Part shown: positions 1 through 12,700 of the stretch, one piece after another
How positions within the stretch are numbered: the stretch's first letter is position 1
How the letters are laid out: each line of letters begins with the position of its first letter
Assembly: GCA_022457155.1 (NCBI GenBank)
Contig: JAJGOT010000475.1
Location: 196,001 to 260,000, forward strand
Direction of reading: 5' to 3'
Source: Cladopsammia gracilis
Lineage: Eukaryota; Cnidaria; Anthozoa; Scleractinia; Dendrophylliidae
Length of the DNA stretch: 64,000 nucleotides
Made by a program: the position numbers and the translations under genes
Notes under the pieces: generated by a model
Seen by the model: the letters and a program-made list of their open reading frames with translations, nothing else
Database searches by the model: none
What the model was told of the DNA's origin: nothing

Positions 1-72
1 TCCCCTTTGTTATGAGCATTATTTTATTCAATTATAGTTACTGTAGTTAATATCTACATGTACATGTATGTT

Positions 73-310
73 CAGTGCTGGATATACATATAACACTCTG
101 ACCAAAGCCTACAATGTCTAACTAATTTTACATTATACTTGGACATGATGTCTGAGCACAAAAAGGAATTAGGGTTTGTCTTTAAAGTTGCATTTGATTC
201 CAAAAACATTAAAAAAAAAAAGAATTTATGCTGTTTGTCCCATTTTGCTGTAAAAGGCTCCTTTTATTCAAGAAAATTAAAAAAAGGCCATGTGATTTGA
301 AATTAAATAA
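73..310. repeat. Dispersed TIR-element copy (CAGTGCTGG family), degraded
   Basis: Begins cagtgctggatata and shares long stretches with 30845-31242: ttggacatgatgtctgagca, atgctgtttgtcccatttt and gctgtaaaaggctcc. The right terminus was not found. It lies in the tomosyn intron before the first exon of the window. Confidence 0.6.
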
Positions 311-673
311 TGTAATTAAACTCGGGTTTCCAAATCACTGCGAGTCACACTTAGATCTTCTTTATTCAAACTTGATGAATTATGAATAACTTCGAGATCA
401 GCTCACCTGATCTTAATTAGCGTAGATTTTGGCCATTTTATTCCTTCCTTTTGTCTGTATTTAATGATTGGTTTGAGAAACTATAATAACAAACACTCAA
501 AAAAGTGTTTCATCAAATATCCAAACACCTTGAAGTCACTTAAAAAAACTTGGCTTCACTTTGTTTTTTTTAACCCACTTTTCAGTGTTTTGAAATCCTG
601 ATAAAGTACTCTTCCTTGTGTTTGATCTTCTAAATAATTGTTTTTGTGTTACATATAAATTCCTTTCCAACAG

Positions 674-797
674 CCTGTTATTTCTGCTCACTGGTTGAAT
701 GATGGAAAACAGTTTATGTGCTCTCATGCGGATGGTACTCTGACGATATGGAGTCTGAAAGGCGGAGACAAGCCAGTGGAAACATTAAGACCTCACC
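674..797 (+). CDS. STXBP5: Tomosyn exon 1 of the window
   Basis: Acceptor AG at 672-673, donor gtgagt at 798. It starts in phase 0 with Pro and ends one base into a codon. It reads ISAHWLNDGKQFMCSHADG and TLTIWSLKGG, a WD40 blade that closely matches the tomosyn blade with GKQFMCSHSDGSL. Confidence 0.93.
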
Positions 798-3700
798 GTG
801 AGTCCTTCTTTTTAAAAATTGTAAAATCCCCCATCTTTACAGGGGGTGGGGAAAAGGGAGCAATCTGGGGGATAATTATGGACATCCCACAGGATTTATG
901 TGATTCTGCTTTTGTAGCCTGTTCCAGGCTCCGAGATAGTGGGGAGCGCGCAAGTTCCCCCGCTATTTTTTCCCCTTTTTTAACTTCGCGCGTTCCCCAC
1001 TATCTCGGAGCATGGAGCAGGCTACTACTTTTGTAGTCAATTTGTACATGCAGTCATGCAGTGAATGAGGGTTTGCAATAGACTTATATAAGGGTCAAGA
1101 TTATAGAAGTAAAGGGTTTATGTCAGGAGGATTTGGTTGCTTTTTGGTCAAAACTCTGCTAAAATTACTTAAGTACCTTCAATCATGCACAAAAGTTTTA
1201 TTGAACCTAAAAACAAGATACAAAGTGAATTCTAAAAGGGAGAGCAGACCACAGCCATTTTTATCTATTTTTCAAGGACATGAGGGGAAGAACTTAATAA
1301 ATTATTTACCCTAAACTTTTCAAGTTGCAATTCTTAACCATCTTGGCCATCCGCTGATAAAAACACATTTTGTAATGAATTCAGTGCAGTAATACATGTG
1401 TAGCTAGACCATTATCTTTAGATTTCCTTTGATCCAAAAAGGGTTTTTTTTCTATTCAAAGTGATACAAAAGTCTGGATACATAACCCCTTTAAATACAG
1501 TGCGACACACCTTACCTTGATCACCTAACAAACTTTTTCACAAGTTAGCCAGTCAGAGAGCTGGAATTCAATTCTCGCAAAGTTGAGTATGATGGAATGT
1601 ATTCTTGTCACTTTGTGTTTATCACAGGAGTGTAAAAATAATTACAAAATATGAAGACTTTTGTTCACTTTATTGCTTCACACCTATCCCCAGTTAGCAA
1701 TAGTAATTGGACTCCTGTAGTACAATTCAGGGAGTAATCGGGTGAGTAATTTCAAATTGGCCGAGCGTGTAGCGCAAGGACGAGTTGAAATTACAAGCAC
1801 GATTACCCCTAAATTGTATGACACGAAGTTCAATTACTAATTAATTGAATCAATAACAAAATTTGAGATTAAAAAGTCTATCCAACTGAGGTGGAGTTTT
1901 TTGTACTCAAATCAGTTTGAAAGCAGAAGGAAACAGCCGCAAAAAAAAAGAACCCATTTAAGTGCACCTGATTGACGTGCGTGCAACGTACATGTAGGTG
2001 TACAATTACAAAAGGTTGTAATTGGATAGCTGTAATTGGATACCCACGTGACCGCGTGCCAATTATGTAAGAAATAGGCATGTAGATGACCAATCACAAT
2101 CAAGAGTTTTGTTATTGATACGATTACAAAAATAATTATATGAATTAGCTGGTGATGTTGTGGAAACTTGTACAAATGTTTATCGGGTCTTATGGTAAGG
2201 TGCGTCGCACTGTAAGACCCTTGAGCTGACAAGGGGAATTTCAGGACACAAATATATAGCACGCAATAAGATTTACATGAAAAAACATGATCAATTTACA
2301 TGTAATTAAATTAATTTTTGTACATGAACTTTTTATAACTTAACATTGCATTAACATATTAAATAATTACCAAACATCAGGGCACTAAGAATTATGTCAT
2401 GGCACTTTACATGTAAATATTACAGCATGCTGGCATAGCTGGAATGATACCAATGTCAAGTTGTTTAGAAAACCCAACGAAATGTTGACTAAATAACCTA
2501 GATTTGTATATGTTGTGGTTCAGTTTTATCCTTGGTTCAAATTTTATTTTCCTTTGTTTTTGGCTATGGTAATGTATGATAATGAGTTTTAAACAAAGGA
2601 AAATAAAATTTGAATCAAGGATACTATTGACCCACAACACATATTACTGTGTTTAACATACAGTTGAACCTCTTTCACCCTTTAAGCCATAAGAGTGATC
2701 AGCATCAAATTTCTCCTTGTAATATTAATGCCTTATCAATCAAAAAGGTCATGAGAATTTAGGACATGACTAGAAATACATGTCTTGCACAACCTAACGA
2801 AGCTTGGGGGAGGATGCACTGCAAAATTTTAGCGATGTGGGAGGGAGGGATGGAATTTCTGATTTGAATGGAGAGGTTGGGTTTCATGTCGGCAATGGCC
2901 CCAAAATTTAAAGTTGAGACATTTTCATTCCCAGTCGCTTCCATTTAACTTGTACTTAATGCCCAGTCTTTGTAAAATAAAATAAATGGGAGCTGGTACT
3001 GGTCAGGTTTGGGTTTTGAGCTGTGGGTCGCTGTGACTGCTATGGGACTGGGTACCAAAAGAGGATCACACAAGATGAGTTCTCTTCTTAGTTGATATCC
3101 AAACAATTTCTCCTCACTACTTCTATAGGAAATGTATGGGACTAGAAATGAGAATTTAAATTTTGACTCCAAGGGACAGTCCTAAGTGTGTGCATTACAG
3201 AGATGTCTGTATTATATACTCAGGCAGGGATTGTATGAATTTTTGCATCTTTGGGACCAAGACAACTGAGTGTCTGTAATAGAGAGGTGTCCATATTATG
3301 GAGGTGTCTGTATTATACACTCAGGCAGGGATTGTATGAATTTTTGCATCTTTGGGACCAAGACAACTGAGTGTCTGGCGAGTGTAATAGAGAGGTGTCC
3401 ATATTATGGAGGTGTCTGTATTATACACTCAGGCAGGGATTGTATGAATTTTTGCATCTTTGGGACCAAGACAACTGAGTGTCTGTAATAGAGAGGTGTC
3501 CATATTATGGAGGTGTCTGTACAGAGAGGTTCAACTGTACTGTTTGCTGCAGCACTTTTAATTTATTATATAATTACCTTTTTTTCAGACAAATCAGACA
3601 AGGGCAGACCTTGTCAACCAGTTTACAAGGTCCAGTGGTTAGCTGTAAGCTCTGGGTATGTATTTTGTTTTAGCTGCTCAGAAAAATTCAATGACAGAAT

Positions 3701-6700
3701 TGTCATCTTGCTGCTTTATACCAGGAAAACTGGAGATGTCGAGCCCCAGCTTGATAGGCCACTTGGCTTGTCAAGAAACCAAACACTTAATTTAGAACCT
3801 TAAGATGATCTCCTAGAAATTAAATGAGATGAACAATTTGTTTGAAACTTTCCCTGATTGTTCCCTACCAAGCGTTGGACTAATACATTGTAATTGCAAG
3901 GTTACACTCAAGGAGTTTGACCATGTTTTGCATAAAGCCCTGTAAGCACTCAGTTTTAATACAAAGAACCCAAACCTATATACCAATTTAAAGCTTATAA
4001 CATGGAGAAACAGATAAAATTATAATTGTATTGACAGAGTTAAAATTAGATGTGATATGGCACTTTAAATGCAAAATGACCGATGTTTATAAATGCAAAT
4101 TACCCGGGGCACACTACTATTTTGCTTCACGAAACTGCCGGTAGTTGTGTGATACTTAAGTTGAACCTTTCAGCATATTTTTTATGGCTTAATACCCTAA
4201 AAGGTTTTAGTGAAATTAACTCTAAATGTGGTCATTCTAAATTCAACCCCCCCCCCCCCCCCCCCAGGGGAGCAATGATAAAAAAGACAAAAACAGTGCC
4301 CATAACAGGCATCGTATTTTTTAATGATACCTTTTTTTCCGTTGAGCGATCAAGATTGAATCAAATCATTTTCTTCTCCAATTTCAGGGATCCTTTTATC
4401 TTATTCTCGGGGGGAACATCCAGCAGTAAGAAGAAAGGGCTGACATTAATGCAGGGCAGTCGATCATTACGAGTTTTGTGCACAGATACTGTGGTAGACT
4501 TTGTATGTATTACGTCAACGCCATGGAGAGAAGGTAAGAAAAGTTATTAATAAGGCATCATTCGTCCACCACAGGTTGTTAAGCCATCTGCCATACCCTA
4601 ACACTCTATCTTGTCTTGGTTATTGTGTGGTTCAAGAAAATTCTATGCCTCCCTCTTGGAAGGTTATTGGAAATTCCGAGGGAGGGGGAGGGGGTCAAAA
4701 GCCAAAGTTTTGGGTGGGTGAGGATATGGAAAACTTGAGAGGGGTATTGGTATTTTCTGGAACAACACAGATTGTCCAAGTTGGTCTTAAACATATTTTT
4801 ATATAAAAGTTATTCTGATCACAGAGAGTTACTAAATTTCATTTACCTTGAGCAAGTTGTTTATCTTTAACTCGTGATATACACAATTTATTACTGTATA
4901 CCATAAATTATGTTAAAAATGGAAACAATTTAGCATGCAAAAATGCAGTTTTACTTTGTTCTGTTGCTTCATTGACTTCTGTCATGTAACTTTACAGTTT
5001 TACATTAACTTGGACAGAATCATGAAGTGACAGAATTACCCAATGTGGAATATACATGTATTTTTCCGAACGCTGTCATAATACTGTAGTGTTGTCTCAA
5101 AAATAAGTTAGTTTTGAATCATTACAGTGAACTCTCTCAAAGTGGACACCTGTAAGACAGACACCTCTGTAAGACAGACAACTCTGTAAGACAGACACCT
5201 CTGTAAGACGGACACCTCTAAGACAGACACCTCACTCGTAAGACAGACACCTTTGTAAGAGGAACACCTCTGCAAGATGAACACCTCTGTAAGATCGACA
5301 CCTGTGTAAGACAGACACTTTTGTAAGAGGAACACCTGTAAGATGAACACCTCTGTAAGATCGACACCCGTGTAAGACAGACACCTTTGTAAGAGGAACA
5401 CCTCTGTAAGATGAATGCTTCTCTTAGATGGACACCTTTGTAAGATGGATGCCTCTGTAGACAGACACCTCTCTAAGAGGGACACCTCTGTAAGATGGAC
5501 AACTCTAAGGCCGACATCAGTGCTTGGCTGATTGACCTGCCAAATTTCACTTCTTTGTTGACAGTCTAAATTTTACACTGTAACTCTCAATAAGGCAGAC
5601 ACCTCTCTAAGGCAGACAGCTATAACTGGTGCTGGGGGGGATTTGGCTTAGACAGAGGCACTGATTATACCTTTGCCATCATTCATCACAGATGTACAAG
5701 ATCCAAAAGCTGTTGTAGTTTTAACTCCAGTGAAGCTCCAGGTGTTTGACCTACTTTCATCCTCTGCAAAGTATGTTACAGTTGGATAGTCAAGAGCAGT
5801 TTTCAATTATTGAATGTCGAAAGTAATTTCATGAGTGCATTTGTTTTGCATTGCAAGCATTGTGATTGGCCACATATCTGAAGTAAAACCAAAACCAATT
5901 GTGACTTGTTTGAACATGTTTTCCCATGTTTAGTGCCAGCTACTCGCATTTGCTTCAAATTCTGATTGGTTGATTGGTCTGCATCTATTGTGATTGGCCA
6001 AAGTAATTACTTTGGTTTTGGTTTTGCAACACTAAATTGAAAACTGTTCTAAGTATATGGTTTAGAAATGTTATAACTTGTTTGGAAAAAATGTCACTTA
6101 TTACTGCGCCTTTCAATAACATGCGGAATTTAAGATTCAAATCTCCACCAACGGTTGCGTTATTCCCTGCCGTCGATCACAATTAATATGAAATCCAACG
6201 GACCATGTAAAAAAGAAACAAACAAAATGGATCGAAATCTACCAATCATAATGCACAGTTGTGACCTTTTGAACTCATTGAAGTGAAGATCTGTTTCCTG
6301 AGAGGTAAGCTAAGATGATTGACGGCAGTGTAAAATGCAACCGTTGGTGGAAATTTGAATTTCAAATTCTGCATGTTATAGAGTGTGTGCGCTCACGTGA
6401 CCCTTGACTTACCGTACGCCATGTTGGAGGACTACTTTGATGGGTTTTCCCTGTGTTTACCTTCTAGAGAGCGGGCAGTGCGAGCGCTTTTGAAATCATA
6501 ACTCGCGTTTCTTTTAACGTTATGAATTAAAATTGAAAAGGTAGCTAATGCACAGTGCTTTTTTGTCATTTGTGCTAATTTAAATCCCAAAAACCCTTTT
6601 CTTTCGATAATTAGGTCCGTATTTGTTTCGATCAGTTCGATGGGCCGATTTGCCGGCCCGATTTGTTTAAACTTTAAAAACATTATCACAGAGTAGAAAA

Positions 6701-9700
6701 TCAGCCACACTTATAAAATCGGTTTTACGTCAACAATATTTCTTATAAAATGGAATCATTTTCATGGTCGTGAAAACTCGTAGAATCAGTCTTGTAGCGC
6801 GTCTATTTAGCTAGTTTGTCGGTTCCTTGATTGCCGCTGCAATTTGTCTGCACAAAATTTTGTTCTCACACACAACTGGGAGCCATGCCAAGCCGAAACA
6901 CGCAGCCTGACCTTTATTAACACAACCACTAAATATTACGTTACAATTTTGCCAAAAAACTAACTCAAAGGAAACAAGACCAGAAAACTTAGCAGATATA
7001 TGTATAAGTACATTACAAACTTGAAAATCACTAAAAAGGGGTGGGTGGGCGGGGCAGGTCAGGCAATGGCGAATGGCAACAACAACTGTACATTGCACAA
7101 ACCACGTGACCTAAAACCCCACACTAGAACCCAGACTCCCAGCCGTGTGTGAGAAAAACGTTTTCCGCTTCTTTCGTTCCTCAGCCAGCAGAAAACCACA
7201 CTTTCGAAGTGGTTTCTGTGGGGAACTTGTTCCCCGGCTGCTTACTGTTTAGCCAAGAAAACCAGTATTTTCGGTTGGAAAGCAAAAGGTACGATTGATT
7301 TTCAGGGCATTTGGGTTGGAACTAGCGGAAAACCTTCAGTGATTAGTAGCGTGAGCCCGGCAGCCGAGCACATTCAAAAATGCCTCAGAAATTCTCACAG
7401 AATTTTCATGAAAAGCTTCATTTAAACCTCCTTAGAGTATTCTATCTTTGTTTAGAAATGCCAAGTGCTTCGAAAAATTAATTTGGTCTTGTAGTTGACG
7501 AATTATCCGAGCTTGTGCATACTATAAAATCGCTGTGTTCTCGACACTTGGAAAATCTAGTGTCGAGCACATAGCGATTTTATAGTATGCACAAGCTCGG
7601 AGAATTCGTCAACTACAAAACCAAATTAATTTTTTGAAGCGCTTGGCATTTCCAAACAAAGATAGAATACTCACAGGAGGTTTCTGAATGAGGCCTTCGA
7701 GATTTTAGCATATTTCTCAGCATCGGAGGCTCAAGTTTGTATGTTTCAGTCACCATTTTGATTACGTCAGTCCTCCAACATGGCCGCCGGTAAGTTTGTG
7801 ACGTCATCCGCACACACACTATTGAAAGGCGCAGTAACAGGATGTTTTTACCCAGAGGCCTTAAATAAAAAATGTAAAAAGAACAATATCAGACAAGCTT
7901 GGGAAGTTGCTCATCGGCTTTCTTTTAAAAGTTTACACTTCGGGTTATTTTAATAAGAACACTATATAATTTTGTATCAACCAAGTTTGATTAAGTAAGT
8001 TGGCCACTTTAAACAGATTCAAAAGCTGATGGTTCAATTATTTTATCAGAGCAAATCACTCCCCACATCATTGCAGCACCACCATCAGTTTCTTTAGAAA
8101 CTAATATCATCTGTTTTTCACATTTTCACATTTTGACAAAAGATCTGATTGACTCTCCAAGGGCAAGGGCAAATTATAAGTGCTGATTTAACGTGTCTGC
8201 AAGACTTGAATTACATTTATTTACTTTTAACACTGCCATTGCTTTGTTTCATCTCAGTTCGCAACAAAACTGGAGGAAGAAATGATACAAGGCTTCCACT
8301 GTTCAATGCAATCATGAATTGTTATCTTTTCAGGTCAACAACTTTTGAAGTTCCGTACACATTCAACATCCACGAGCCTCCTGTAACATGCACACAGTTT
8401 TATAGTGAATGCCCAAAGGATTTCATACAGGCACTGAGGTCTACAGCTAGTGGTCGTTCAAAAAAGAGACAGTTGCTGAGGGAAAACAGTACACCCCAGG
8501 TGTGTTAAACAAAGCATACAATGCAGGGACGGCAGAGCATGATTTGAAGTGGGAGGGAGCAACATGAAAAAAGAAAACAGTTCAATTTATTATTGTAGCG
8601 AGTGCTGCAGGTGCGAGCATCTAGGGGGGTGTAGGGGCATGCTCCCCCATAAACATTTTGAAATCTAGAGGCTCGGAAATGCAATTATCAGCATTTCTCC
8701 ACAAAATATTTTGTCCAAATTCGACCAGAATCAAATATAATGACAGGTGTTTTAAGAGCTTACATCAATATTGCTGAGCGTTTTTTGACTTCATACATAT
8801 AAGTTGACATTTATCCCGGCTCTACATTCTTTATGCATTGGGTGATTCCAGAAAATATCCATACCCTACCACGGGCGGCATCTTCATCAAGACCCCCCCT
8901 TGCCTTAGGAAATTCCAAAATGTTCAATCCCCCCTTGCCCTCGGAATTCCAAAACGTTTTATCCCCCCATGCCTTCGGAATTCGGTAATCATTCAAACCC
9001 CCCTCAGGAATTTCTGCTTTTCCTTCCAACTGATTTGAGAAGCCCCTCTCTAACTTCCAAACACCTTTATTTATAATTTCAGCCCAGCGAACGATCAAGG
9101 AAAGACCTGATCGAATTAAGCTCTTTGACTTCCTTGAAAAGGAAAACAAAACTAAAACTGTTTTACCTGCCAAATTCCATGAAGCATGAAATTAGTAGCC
9201 AAATTTTTTTATATGAGAGAGAAAATTCTTGAAAAACACCAAAAAAACCTGAAAAACAAGCTCCGATACACTTCGAACTTCTTCAACGTAAGCTTTGGCC
9301 ACCATTTTGTATCCCAGAAGTCTAAGCGATCACGCCATTTAAGCTCATTCTTAGCGTTGCGTGATGACAAATAGCGGCCCTGAATCTCTTGTCTGATAAT
9401 TGATTTTACACGAATAAACTTGCGATCCGTTTGCTTTGTGTAATTTCTTTTGATTTGACAGGGTATTATTCAACAGTGGTAAGTTTTTCATATAACCTTG
9501 CAATTTGAACTGAGGAATCTACACTGCAAATTGAACAATCTTTTATAAAACAGTTGTTGGAATACATGCACAAATGGCAAAAGGCGAAATAATTTGGCGT
9601 GTTATTTATTATGACGAATTCTTATGCCACTTCAGTCGACTGGGGATTTTTTCTCGGTTTAAGCTCTTGTAGTGTTTTAATCTCCGTTCAGTCAATCAAC

Positions 9701-12700
9701 TGATAACATTGGTGATTTGGGTTAGCAGTTTAAATTTGCCATTTGCGGGTGTATACCAAGACCTACGGATACCATCTCTGCGACAAAGCTTGATTTCTGC
9801 CATGCATGAGAAACAATTGCGAACTTTCTTGTATGGAAGCCGCGCACACTTACGACAAAAATTTCACGTGAAAAATATTAAGCATGTTTGATTTTTTTTG
9901 CCCAATTTTTGTCGACAACAGTGGATGAAAATCGTGTCGTAAGGAACAGCAAACCTTCCCATTAGGTCTAAATTTAGTTCGATTTTTTGTTGCATAGGAC
10001 AAAAATCGCGCCAGGCTTTGTCGCAAAGGTGTGTGGCGGGCATTATCGAGCACTTATGGCAAGCAGGGGTGGAAATAACGGCCGGTCAACGGACAATGTC
10101 CGGCCTGATTGGGGCTTTGACCGGTCAAACGTTCGTCTTGCCGGTCATGTTGACCGGTCACATCCATAGTGATCCTTTCAAAACTTTAGAAATACAATAA
10201 AATAGCTGTTGTTTACTATGCACTATGACTTTAATAAATATCGCAAAGTTATCCTAGAGTTATCTTAAAGTTACCCGTAAAGCTACCGTAACGTTAGATT
10301 AACCGTAATTTCCCCTTGAAACCGACTACCGTAAAGTTACAGCAAAGGTACCTTAATGTTATTGTAAAGTTCCCGTAAAACTACCGTATAGTTATGAAAG
10401 CTACTGTAAAGTTATCGTAAACGGTTACGGTTACTGTAACGTTATTGTAAAGTTCCCGTAAAACTACCGTATAGTTACGAAAGCTACCGTAAAATTGTCG
10501 CAAAGCGGCTACCGTAACGTTTACCGTAACGTCCCCGTGAAACTACCGTAAAGTTATAGCAAAGGTACCGTAACGTTATTGTAAAGTTCCCGTAAAACTA
10601 CCCTATAATTATGAAAGCTACCGTAAAATTATCGCAAAGCACCTACCGTAACGTTAGATTTACTGTAACGTCCCCGTGAAACTACCGTAAAGTTATAGCA
10701 AAGGTATCGTAACGTTATTGTAAAGTTCCCGTAGAACTACCCTATAGTTACGAAAGCTACCGTAAAATTATCGCAAAGCGCCTATACCGTAACGTTAGAT
10801 TAACTGTAACGTCCCCGTGAAACTACCGTAAAGTTATAGCAAAGGTACCGTAACGTTATTGTAAAATTCCTGTAAAACTACCATATAGTTATGAAAGCTA
10901 CTGTAAAGTTATCGTTAACGGTTACGGTTACTGTAACATTATAGTTATGAAAAGCTACCGTATAGTTATCGCAAAGCTACCAAGCCGTTATCGTAAAGTT
11001 TCCGTAACGTTATATCATAAAGTTGCCGTAAACTACTGTAAAGTTATCGCAAAGCCATCGTAACGTTATCGTAAAGTGCTGGTAAAACTACCGTTAAAGC
11101 TACGGTAAATGGCTATAGCAAAGCTACCACAAACGTTTACCACTGAGTTAGCCATTGGTTGGGGGGGGGGGGGGGGGGGGGAGTGGAGGGTCGTATTGTG
11201 TACTTGTGGAAAATTAAATTCGTTATACTTGACCGGCCAGAAATGAAGTATGACCAAGCTAAAATTTATTTGGCCGGTCATCTTGACCGGTGGACGTACC
11301 CAAATTATTTCCAGCCCTGGCAAGGAAAGCCCCACTGACAGTAGCTCTTCACTTTCAAGCATAAGCATAAGCGAAGAGTGCCTGCCCGCGATCGTTGGCC
11401 TATTATAAAAGAAACTTAGGTACATCGCTGTTCCTCCTGAAGGTGCCTGCCGAGATTCGGCAAGAGCGGCGTGCTAGCGATAGCAAAACACTGCTCGTCC
11501 CTGAGGACAATGGATTGCCAAGAGGGCTACTTTTTCAACGACGAGGAATTGACACAGATCGTCTGCAGCAATTACCTGTTAACCGGTTTGATTATTCCAT
11601 ACGCCTTTGTGGATAACCGCACCTTCAAATTCATAACTGGAAAATTTAACCTATATTTGCATGTGTGAGACTCGTGTTACACAGGCTTGTGTGGCCAGGA
11701 TGAGAAGCAAAAGGCCCAGTTTAGAGATTTGTTGGAATGTAAACCATACACCGTAACAAACAATCTAAGTTTTAATCATCAAGTGAACAGTTGTTATGAC
11801 GCATCTTCACATTTACTTAGCATAATTTTCACTGTGGGCAAACGAGGTGAAAATGCAGTGCTTGTATAATCGTTTTTGCAAATCCATGCTTCCCACCAAA
11901 GGTATACAATTTTGGTAAAACCAGCAAATTTTTTAGCGCTTATTATCTTTAGCTATGGTTAATAATTAACCCATTTCTTCAGAAGTTAACTATCGTCAAA
12001 TCTGCTTGCAAATACTGCATTTCACGCTCAATTTGCGTCGCAAGCAAATGAAAAGCTTTTGCTTTTGTTGCTGTTTAAATTATCCAGTCTATTTGCACAT
12101 TTTCCGATCAGTCGGGTGTAAAACGTTCTTTCCCTCGAAATGGGAGATGGCATCCGACTGCCATCCTTATATAATTTTTACTTTTACCGCGCAACTAAGT
12201 TAATACTTGGGCTATGCAACGTAGATTGTCACAGCAAGTATGAAAAACAGTATCTCACAAATATCACGGTAGTTATTTTGTCTTTGAAGATTGCTCATTT
12301 GTGATTTATAGCGTGAACAGGTCGATTTTTCCCAACAACTGACATGACGCGCGGCTAAAAAATACAAATCTGACAGGCGTTCCAAATAACAGTGAGAGAC
12401 TGGCCCGAGTTTCCGCTCACGACGCTTTCAAAACATTTGCGAACGATTGTACCAGGTGGGAAAAATGTGTCTTTTATGTAATAATGTAGGCGGAAGGAAA
12501 CGACAATTTTTGAAATTATTAATCTAACATGCAGTATATTAACATTAGGCCCTCTGGTGCTTTGTTTGCCTTTCTTCTTCGTAATGAAATGTACGTTCAC
12601 AGTTCCGGCTCGATTTGCGAACTTGTATTTCCCTTCTGGAAGTCCAGACCTGAAAATCCCCCCTTGCCTACGGAATTCCAGTCCAATGAACCCCCCCTTG

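Larger units (their letters stand above)
6104..7834. mobile_element. Foldback element with TA flanks, carrying nested insertions
   Basis: Ends CTGCGCCTTTCAATA (6104) and its reverse complement TATTGAAAGGCGCAG (to 7834), each beside TA. Subterminal parts also match inverted: GTGTGTGCG...ACTTACCG...GCCATGTTGGAGGACT at 6382-6434 and 7765-7819. Nested inside are a MITE at 6119-6376 and a long hairpin at 7425-7684. No protein-coding gene is recognised. Confidence 0.75.

Noticed and set aside
4083..4550. 155-codon frame
   Set aside because: Only 4388-4533 is coding (tomosyn exon); the first part is intron and includes a 19-C run read as prolines.
5108..5485. 125-codon minus-strand frame rich in Leu/Cys/Ser
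   Set aside because: It lies wholly on the GTAAGACAGACACCTCT minisatellite and has no non-repeat sequence.
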